DNA from: Circinella umbellata
Taxonomy: Eukaryota > Mucoromycota > Mucoromycetes > Mucorales > Lichtheimiaceae
Length of the DNA: 64,000 nt
Assembly: GCA_025093555.1 (NCBI GenBank)
Contig: JAIWNF010000093.1
Coordinates: forward strand, 1-64,000
Direction of reading: 5' to 3'
Both the position numbers and the translations under genes were made by a program. The notes below the pieces were generated by a model that ran no database searches, was not told the DNA's origin, and saw only the letters and a program-made list of their open reading frames with translations. Shown one piece after another: positions 56,711 to 64,000 of this stretch (its first letter is position 1; each line of letters begins with the position of its first letter).

Positions 56711-57913
56711 CTAATATTATAGAAGATGACGGAATAGGAGGTTGTAAATATTGTTCCTGGCCTTGTTGTTGAGCAGCTTGCTGCTGAGCCAATTCATCTT
56801 CAGCTAACTGTTGTTGAGAAACACGTTTATTTCGCTTCGAGTTCTTCGATGTACTTGCTGTCCTTCTTTGAGATCGAGTTCTTGAAAGTGTTCGTTTACA
56901 CGGTCTTTCAGGTTGTTGTTGAGTATCTACAGAAGAGGGAGGTGGTGGAGGCGGTGGTGTAGTTCCACGGGTCTCTTCAATATTTAATTTAGATAATGAA
57001 GAAGTAGATTTAGGTCTCTGTTGATGATAATTCTGTTGCTGTTGTTGATGATGTTGCTGTTGATGATGATGATGTTGCTGCTGTTGATGATGATGATGAT
57101 GTTGATGTTGATGATGATGATGTTGTTGTTGTTGTTGTTGTTGTTGATGATGATGATGTGGTTCTGGTGATGAAGAAGAAGAAATGGATAAATCGGCAAA
57201 TGGTACTTCAAATGATGTATAAGGTGAGGAAGGAGGTAAAAAACTTGGAGAAGGTGAAGGAGGTGTTTTATCCAAGAATTGACAAGCAGGCATCATGGGT
57301 AAACTACTTGTACTACTCATCCATTGAGATTGAGGCGTGAGGGCCGATGTTACTGTAGCTGCATCATTGTTATTATTATTTGAGGTGGATGACATCCCAA
57401 GTGAATCTAATTTTAACGTAATAAATTATTATTATTCGTTGTGTTTTTTTAACATTTGTATCAAGAACCCAATAACAATAATAATGAATCTTACCAAAAC
57501 TATCAATAAGTGAGGCATGATCACTATATCTACGATTATGTTCACTATTATTACTATTATTATTGCCTCCTTCCAAAAAATCCAAATATTTAGATTGCAG
57601 TCTTGCTTCCTCCGCTAATCGTAATTCTTCTGCTGCACGTCTCTATTGTAAAAAGAAAATAAATAAAAGAAAACTATTATTTTTTTATTTATTCCCTTTT
57701 ATATTCATGTATCCATAAGAATGAGTTTTATACCTTATCTTCTTCAGATTTCGCAGTTAATATATGTTTCATTAAATCCGTATCATGTTGATATCTTTCT
57801 AATACTTCTGCTACACTAATATTAGCTAAACTTGAACGAGCGTCATAGGGTGGTGCTGGGTCTATATCAACATTGTTTTGTGGTGGCCAAACACCCGGGT
57901 AACAGGGATCCAT
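56271..57913 (-). CDS. Poly-Gln/poly-His low-complexity protein with conserved N-terminal helix
   Basis: Three exons: 57913-57734, 57642-57495 and 57406-56271, in phase (487 aa). The ordered part is at the N-terminus: MDPCYPGVWPPQNN, then VAEVLERYQHDTDLMKHILT followed by EEDKRRAAEELRLAEEARLQ, a charged helix or coiled coil. The rest is disordered: Ser/Pro patches (TPPSPSPSFLPPSSPYTSF), long Gln and His runs (about residues 190-240), a basic patch (RSQRRTASTSKNSKRNKR), a second poly-Q followed by PPPPPPKK, and a terminal (QP)n repeat from a 6-bp minisatellite (56282-56324). Such a layout is common in fungal transcription or signalling regulators, but I do not recognise a named family. It is divergent from MCMBP. 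Confidence 0.75.
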
Positions 57914-58268
57914 TTATTTAAAAAATAAATAAGTAATAATAGAAAGAGAAAGAAAGAAAGAAAAGAAGCAAAAAATAAAAAAATAAAAATGGAAGAAGAA
58001 GAAAAGAGAAAAGAAAGGGAAAACAAAAAAAAAACTATTGAAATAAAAGGAGCAAAACGTGAAAAAAAAAAAGCAAATTGGGTGTGTGCACCCATATTTT
58101 TACTAAGGTTAAAGCGCCGCGATCTTATACAGTTGAATCGAATCACCTTTTTTTTAATGTGACTAGTTGAATAGAATATTCCAGTTACCAAACTTTTTTT
58201 TTTATTTAAATCTCCAATTGACAACTTTTTTTTTATATACAATAACTTTTTTTTATTTGAAATTAACT
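57914..58268. promoter_or_regulatory. Divergent promoter region between the poly-Q/H gene and MCMBP
   Basis: These 355 bp separate two divergently transcribed start codons. The sequence is A/T- and GA-rich with T-runs near 58145-58255. The only non-AT feature is AAAGCGCCGCGATC near 58111-58124. No TATA box can be called with confidence. Confidence 0.4.
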
Positions 58269-60813
58269 ATGCCAAGTACCATTCCTGAATCGATTAGCTC
58301 TCCTCTTTCTATTATTGCAAAATTGTTTGGTAAGCAAAAAAGAAAGGAAAAAAAGAAACGCGATTTATAAAATAGATCTATAAAAAACCCCCCAACAAGA
58401 ACAACATAGTCTATTAAACTAACTATACTAAAATAGAGGAATATATACAAGAACCAACAGCACAACCCAATGAATTTGATCCTTCAAGTCATTTTATGAC
58501 ATTGTTTCCGGATAATAATGCACAAAACAAAGTAAGGTTTTTTTTTTATATTGTTATTAATAATTAATAATTATAAAGGTTGTCACACCAAAAAAAAAAA
58601 AAAAGGTTGAAGGTTATGTTGAATTATATTATATGAGATGTGACCTAACCATATGACACAACAACAACAACAAATTTTACATATAAAACAATATAATTAT
58701 AATAGATTCCATCCATAAATAATATACCTGTGGAACGATTACCTAAAAATACATTGGTTCGTTTTAGATGTATGGTGCAAGATCCTCAAATGGGTCAAGA
58801 ATTGTTTGTGGCTGCATATAAGAGGCCCAATGACGGAAGAATTGTCACTACTGGTTACACAGAGGATTTAAGGGATACAGAAGTAAGAATTTCTTATTCA
58901 TTTTAAAATAATTTAATAATAATTAAATAATAATTTATTTTAGGCTGGTGAATTTGATTTGGATGATGTAGAAAACCATTATCTTGGTGAAAGAAGTGTT
59001 GTTTATTGTGTTTCACCACCGGGTGAAACTTATTGGGCTAAACAACGTTTATATGGTCAAGGTAAATTAAATAAATCATCTAATTAGTAAACTCTCTTTT
59101 TTGTAAGCTAATCCTTTTTTAATCTATTTAGATATCAGTGATATCATGGAGCAATTGAATATTCAAGAATCAATCTCACCATTACCGAATAAATATCCAT
59201 TACCTAATACTAAACATATTTCAGCTGCAGTCAAGTTTTATGGATCAGCTGATGATAATGGTGTTAAGGTTGGACAACTTATTGAAGTTATTGGTATACT
59301 TTCTCATCCACAGAAGATAGAGAATCCAGTAGTTAGTGAAGCATCTTCTTCTTCTACTACTACTACTACAACATCAATACCATTAGATGAATATAGTCTT
59401 CCAACAACATCTTATACGAATGTTCCTATTATTCACGCAATTACACATCGTGTACTTGAACGTGTTGATAGTGTTCCATTTTCTTCATCGGAATTAAAGG
59501 ATGTTCTTCCTCAAGCATATGATATTCGTGAAAAACTTATTGGTTATATTTCTTCAGCCTTCGGTGGTGATAAATTAGTTGCTGAATATATTTTATTATT
59601 ACTTTTATCTAGAGTGTATGTTATTTTTATTTTATTTATTACATTCTTCTTTTTATTTTTGACTAACGCGTCATTTTATTTATTTTAGGACTGGTAAAGT
59701 CAGTGGACTTAAAATTGGCCAATTTGCTTTGAACGTGGTTAATTTCCCAGTCATTAAACCCGACAATGATATCACGCCGTCATCAAATAATAAACTTCAA
59801 CCCAAGAATATTGCTTCTAAATTGGTATTCGGATTAATAGAAAAGTTGGTCTACCATTGTGTTGGTATTCCACTTTCAATTGATCTTTTAAATAATACAA
59901 GATTTATGCCAAAAAGTGAAAATGAAAATTTACAAGCTGGTCTTTTACAATTAACGGATGGTACAACCGTTATTTTGGATGAAACTGGAATTACTGAAGG
60001 AACATTGGGTGATCTTGGTAAGAAGAAGAAAAAACAAAGGGAATTATATCATTCATGGTTTATCTTATATATAATTAGGTGTTCGTAATGTTCAAGTAAT
60101 TCAAGATTTGGTTACACAACAATCATTGACGTATATTTTCCCTTATAGTAATTATGTGTTTGACACTGATTATTCTATTCTTTGTCTTTCAGAAGGCAAA
60201 TCTATTCTTCCGGTAAGAGAAGGTTTATTTATATCTATTTCTATTTTTGGTGTCTTGTTATTTTTTATTATTATCTTTTCTTTCCCCACCCCCCCACTCC
60301 TGGGGAAAAAAACAAACACGCGTTACTAATAATAACAATGGTATATATGCATATTATTATTACGATTACTTTTTATAGAGTGATTGTGTAATCCCACTTC
60401 AATCAACATTCGCAACGGATGAACTTCCTCAATTAGATGAACAATTACTTGAACTTTTCCGACTTTATATTCAATCGACAAAATATAATGAATATAGTAT
60501 TGATCCAAAGGTTTCTGATGTAAGTATTAAATTGTTATTATTACGTATCTAAATTGAAATATAATTTGTTTTAATAACTTTATCATTATAGGATATTACT
60601 GAGTCTTTTGTTCAAGAACGAAAGGCAGCCCAAGAAAATAAAAGTAAATTACCTACACAAGAAGATCTTATGCGTTGGATGAGTATGGCACGTTTAGTAG
60701 CATTATCTTATGGTGAAGAAAAATTAACAAAGGAAATATATGATCATGCTCGAAATATGGATATGGAACGTACCCGTCGTTTATTGGGTGGTGACCAAGA
60801 AGTTAGAAAATAA
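58269..60813 (+). CDS. MCMBP: MCM-binding protein (MCMBP/ETG1 family)
   Basis: Nuclear protein that binds MCM3-7 and helps assemble or unload the replicative helicase (plant ETG1, animal MCMBP). Nine exons: 58269-58329, 58437-58531, 58706-58882, 58944-59061, 59132-59615, 59689-60017, 60079-60212, 60379-60519 and 60592-60813. All are in phase, giving 587 codons (586 aa), near the usual family length of about 600-640. Family features: the N-terminal PLSIIAKLF...; LVRFRCMVQDPQMGQELFVA, an OB-like strand set; ERSVVYCVSPPGE; the MCM-like central region (REKLIGYISSAFGGDKLVAEY then LLLLSR); and the C-terminal LMRWMSMARLVALSYGEEKL. A Ser/Thr repeat (SSSSTTTTTT) interrupts a loop. Exon 5 is spliced at GT|GTATGT to keep the frame. 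Confidence 0.9.
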
Positions 60814-60992
60814 ACAAAAACAAAAAAAAATTATAGATAATAGCAATAATAATAAAATCTGTCCATTTGTGAATACTTGTAAAAAAAAATAATAATGCAA
60901 TTTTATATTTACATATGCCAATGATGAAATCCATACGAAAAGAGTTAATAACTATATACAAACGCTCAGAAAAGGGGGAGTACGTAGAATGT
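60814..60992. terminator. Convergent 3' region of MCMBP and the ARM-BTB gene
   Basis: A/T-rich and short. AATAAT and AATAAAAT words (about 60847-60857, 60889-60895) are candidate polyadenylation signals for MCMBP. Confidence 0.35.
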
Positions 60993-63980
60993 TTATGAAG
61001 GGGAGTGTGTGGATAATTTAATTATACTTGAACATATAAGCACTGTGATTCCTTGACAAAAAGAACTTAATTCATGTTCATCGTTATTTTGTACCATATT
61101 ATTAAATTCTATCGTCTGACAACTTATAGATAATTCAGTAACGATAACCATAAGAGCTTGCTTGAGGATTTTTTGGAATGGCCATACAATATCAGAAGCT
61201 ACACCAGCATCCATCGTATCAGGATCCCTGCACTTTCGAAATAAAAGTATTGCCCCATTTAATCGATCCTTATTCTGTTTATCAAACAAATTTCTTGATA
61301 TCCACTCTTCACATACATTCGCTACTGATTCATTGCCATAACGATCTGCTGCTAAAAGTATATTGATTATATCAGACCACTGCATTGATGATGGAAGGTT
61401 GTTGCCATGACTCCAGTCGTTGTTATCGCCGTCCCCATCATTAGTGTCGCCAACCTGGGTAGTCATGGATACACTATGAACAACATCCAAAAATAGCTTC
61501 AACGCATGATCGGTAATATCCATTAATTTTATAGGTTTACACGAGTTTTCAGCATATTCACCTGATAATAACGCAGCAAAAAAACTCGATTGGCGTATCA
61601 GAGGTACTCGTTTCGCTATAATCGGTGTATTTGAATACTCTGTAATAAATGTAACCAAATTTTCACTATCGTCGTCCCCTTTTTTGTTATTGATTCCAAT
61701 GCCTCCCTTTCGCTGTTGCTGCTTTGGTAACTTTTTACTATTTTGTATATGAGAATACATGTCTTGACAATCAACAATCCAAGAAGGTATTAGAACTTGA
61801 GTCAATATTTCAATTGCTTGGGCAGCTGCAGGTCGTCTATAAGGTGCCTCGTATACAGTATCACTGTCTTGTTCTAGCAAATCATATACCAACATTCGAC
61901 AAAGTGCACCAAATACGCTTTTACTCTGTATTATTTCTTCTTCTTCTACCACTTGAATACCAAGAACAGTTCCCCACTGTAATGGATTAGGACATGCATA
62001 ACTTGTCGCCACTGCACATAGCTCATGAAGGCGTGTCGCATTATCATCATCAAGCGTAAAACGAAATAATCGAATAAAATCTTCGAGCCGTTCTTCTGAA
62101 AAACTTTGACACAGCATCCGGGATAACTCTAACTTGTGACTATCCATTTCAATCATGGATGTTCTTAATGGTTTAAGAAAAGCGGTAAGAACATCACTGG
62201 AGATAATAAATCGCATGTTTTCTTGAGAAGTCAATACCCGTACAAGTCCACGATGTAAAAAATCAAAACATCGGCCACTAGCTGATGATGATAATGATTT
62301 TTTGCTGTCAGATATCGTGGACTCAAAATCACCATTTCTGTCATCCACCCCATCTCGGTCTTCCATTTCGTGGTCTTCTTGTTCATCCTGAACAATACTC
62401 ATTTCGCTTGTTGCTTCATCCATCTTGATATTGTCAGTTACTTCTGCTTTTTCCAAAGAAGAATGTGTTGTATTTTTTCGATGTTCTAGTAACCCCTTGA
62501 GCAACACACATAGCATTTGCATTGCCTCCGTATCACGCACAAGTTGTATACCGCATTCCGGAATCAAAGATAACAAATTAAATGCATTCGCCGCTTGTAA
62601 TAACATCCCCATATGTGTGTCACCATTCATTCGTTCTTGTAGATTATCTTGTTGTGAAAGTAAAATATGAAGTATAGCAGGCAGAACCGACAATCGACCT
62701 TGTAAACTACTCGTCATTTGTGGAGTGATCCAAACTTGTTCTGCTTCGTTCCGTTCATGCGCATCGTCCACTGGTGGCCACGCTAACCATTTTTGTAAAG
62801 ATTCATTATCAAATTCAAATGCATTAATCACCATCAAGCATCCAGTAACAACATGTGCCCAAGCATCGTCTTTCTTTTTTGTAGTTGCATCTTCTTTCTG
62901 TGATAATGGAAGCCCCTTATTGGCTTTTTCTGGATATACACGATGACTTGCTTGCCATAAAAGTTTCATAATCACTGGACCAATAGAGAATGCATCACGT
63001 AATTTGGCACGAATTAATGCCATTGTACTTGCCAGTGCTGCAATAAAATGAGTAAATGATGCATACACATTTAGCACAGATACTGATAATGACGAATATT
63101 TTTCTTCTTCTTTATCATCCATATCATCTTTTTCTAAAAGTCCAACAAAATTATTGGGGATGAAATTGATATTCACCATTTGTAATGCACCGGCCTGTTC
63201 TAATTTAGCACATGCATTCGAAAATTTTGTTACTGTCCTTAATACCGAAAAAGCACGTCTTGATTTATATAAAATGATCGTTTGATTATTTTCTTGTTTT
63301 TGTTTCCGTTCTTGTTTAATCCTATCTTGTTGTTTTGTTGATAGAATTATATCTTCCATAAGAAATGCGTCTTCCTTTTCTTCTAGATCGTTATTTTCCC
63401 CATTGGTAAATAATTTTAAACCTTGAAGAGCAGTTTGTATTGTTGGCAACCAGATTACATCATTGAGATAAGTTGGAGCTTTGGCAAATACTTGAACAGC
63501 ATTATCAAAATGCAAAAAATATGATACAAGTTTTTGTAATCGTGCTTGGATTGGAGATAACCCTTCTTTTTGTGGAAACTCTTGTTTTAGTGAATCATTT
63601 GTTAATAAGCTTAATATATTAATTAAAAAATAAGCAATATATCCAGATACATTAATCACCATCCATTCAGAAGCCAGTTGTAAATGCTGTATATAAGATT
63701 CCAATAGAACAACAAAAAAATCCTGATATTTCTTAAATAGTATTGCCTTGTCACTTGAAATATGATGAAAATCACAATCACCAAACCATGCGTTTATAGA
63801 TCCTGAGGCTGCTGGACGACCCAATGTTGTAATTTGTTCAGGTACAATAACATCAAATCCCAAAAGTAACAAAAATACAGTCATATCCTGAATCAATTCA
63901 TCTACACTAGATTGTCGGTACATGGTCTTGCTGCCATTAGAAACAACAACACTAAGTGTTATTCGTATTAGCCGTTGCAT
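60993..63980 (-). CDS. ARM-repeat protein with BTB/POZ domain (ARMC5-like architecture), 5' end possibly beyond the window
   Basis: Single open frame of 995 codons from the ATG at 63980. The frame also stays open upstream to the window edge, so the true start may be outside. Most of the protein is helical, with repeats typical of ARM/HEAT solenoids (for example GYIAYFLINILSLLTND, RQKLV-type helices, LYKSRRAFSVLRTVTKFSNA). A disordered acidic linker (EDHEMEDRDGVDDRNGDFES) divides it. Near the C-terminus, residues about 780-900 form a BTB/POZ-like domain (IIAKRVPLIRQSSFFAALLS, then LMDITDHALKLFLDVVHS), with the BACK-like helix ILLAADRYGNESVANVCEEW. ARM plus BTB is the ARMC5 layout, a likely Cullin-3 substrate adaptor; this is inferred from architecture, not from close sequence similarity. 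Confidence 0.65.
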   Translation of the reverse strand: MQRLIRITLSVVVSNGSKTMYRQSSVDELIQDMTVFLLLLGFDVIVPEQITTLGRPAASGSINAWFGDCDFHHISSDKAILFKKYQDFFVVLLESYIQHLQLASEWMVINVSGYIAYFLINILSLLTNDSLKQEFPQKEGLSPIQARLQKLVSYFLHFDNAVQVFAKAPTYLNDVIWLPTIQTALQGLKLFTNGENNDLEEKEDAFLMEDIILSTKQQDRIKQERKQKQENNQTIILYKSRRAFSVLRTVTKFSNACAKLEQAGALQMVNINFIPNNFVGLLEKDDMDDKEEEKYSSLSVSVLNVYASFTHFIAALASTMALIRAKLRDAFSIGPVIMKLLWQASHRVYPEKANKGLPLSQKEDATTKKKDDAWAHVVTGCLMVINAFEFDNESLQKWLAWPPVDDAHERNEAEQVWITPQMTSSLQGRLSVLPAILHILLSQQDNLQERMNGDTHMGMLLQAANAFNLLSLIPECGIQLVRDTEAMQMLCVLLKGLLEHRKNTTHSSLEKAEVTDNIKMDEATSEMSIVQDEQEDHEMEDRDGVDDRNGDFESTISDSKKSLSSSASGRCFDFLHRGLVRVLTSQENMRFIISSDVLTAFLKPLRTSMIEMDSHKLELSRMLCQSFSEERLEDFIRLFRFTLDDDNATRLHELCAVATSYACPNPLQWGTVLGIQVVEEEEIIQSKSVFGALCRMLVYDLLEQDSDTVYEAPYRRPAAAQAIEILTQVLIPSWIVDCQDMYSHIQNSKKLPKQQQRKGGIGINNKKGDDDSENLVTFITEYSNTPIIAKRVPLIRQSSFFAALLSGEYAENSCKPIKLMDITDHALKLFLDVVHSVSMTTQVGDTNDGDGDNNDWSHGNNLPSSMQWSDIINILLAADRYGNESVANVCEEWISRNLFDKQNKDRLNGAILLFRKCRDPDTMDAGVASDIVWPFQKILKQALMVIVTELSISCQTIEFNNMVQNNDEHELSSFCQGITVLICSSIIKLSTHSPS

Positions 63981-64000
63981 TCGTAGAGCTTTATGAAAAT

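Overview
This is nuclear DNA of a filamentous fungus, most likely an early-diverging Mucoromycota (Mucorales-type) species. Support comes from AT-rich spacers, many short GT-AG introns (about 50-110 bp), a class IV-type chitin synthase, a DNAJC11-type J protein, fungal Mdm31, and several transposon and gene families typical of mucoralean genomes. I built gene models by hand from splice consensus and reading-frame continuity. Models whose exons sum to a whole number of codons are marked as such. Family names rest on recognised motifs, not on searches.

Layout. 1-4.2 kb: an intact 11-exon KDZ-family transposase gene (minus), with a cluster of ATCGCAC repeats downstream. 4.2-11.1 kb: gene-poor, with two TA-flanked inverted-repeat elements (4764-5538 and 9651-10451) and two imperfect tandem duplications. 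11.1-15.8 kb: two convergent genes of a lineage-specific, nuclease-like (PD-(D/E)xK-like) family. 15.9-21.6 kb: a Helitron with a 4-exon, 1627-aa Rep-helicase gene. 21.6-24.0 kb: a gene remnant and an HMG-box-like gene (minus). 24.06-27.75 kb: a MULE-type DNA transposon with inverted repeats. 27.8-30.7 kb: spacer with a foldback repeat and a decayed ORF.

30.8-47.0 kb is a conventional gene block: Mdm31-like (+), then on the minus strand Rev7/MAD2L2, two paralogous small secreted proteins, a class IV-type chitin synthase, a DNAJC11-like J protein and a MEA1-like acidic protein.

47118-55852 is the most interesting part. It is an 8735-bp transposon with 80-bp terminal inverted repeats (one mismatch), CAGT ends and TA flanks (Tc1/mariner-like hallmarks). 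It carries a Fanzor gene, the eukaryotic relative of the RNA-guided nuclease TnpB, and a second decayed gene of the nuclease-like family. That second gene is split by a nested 1001-bp hAT-type element with a perfect 8-bp target duplication. The Fanzor copy appears dead: it has an in-frame TGA, a RuvC-I Asp-to-Gly change and frame breaks, although the transposon ends are nearly identical. No transposase is visible inside it, so it was probably moved in trans.

56.2-64 kb: a poly-Q/H protein of unknown function (minus), divergent from MCMBP (+), and then an ARM-BTB protein (minus) whose 5' end may leave the window. No rRNA, tRNA or CRISPR was found.
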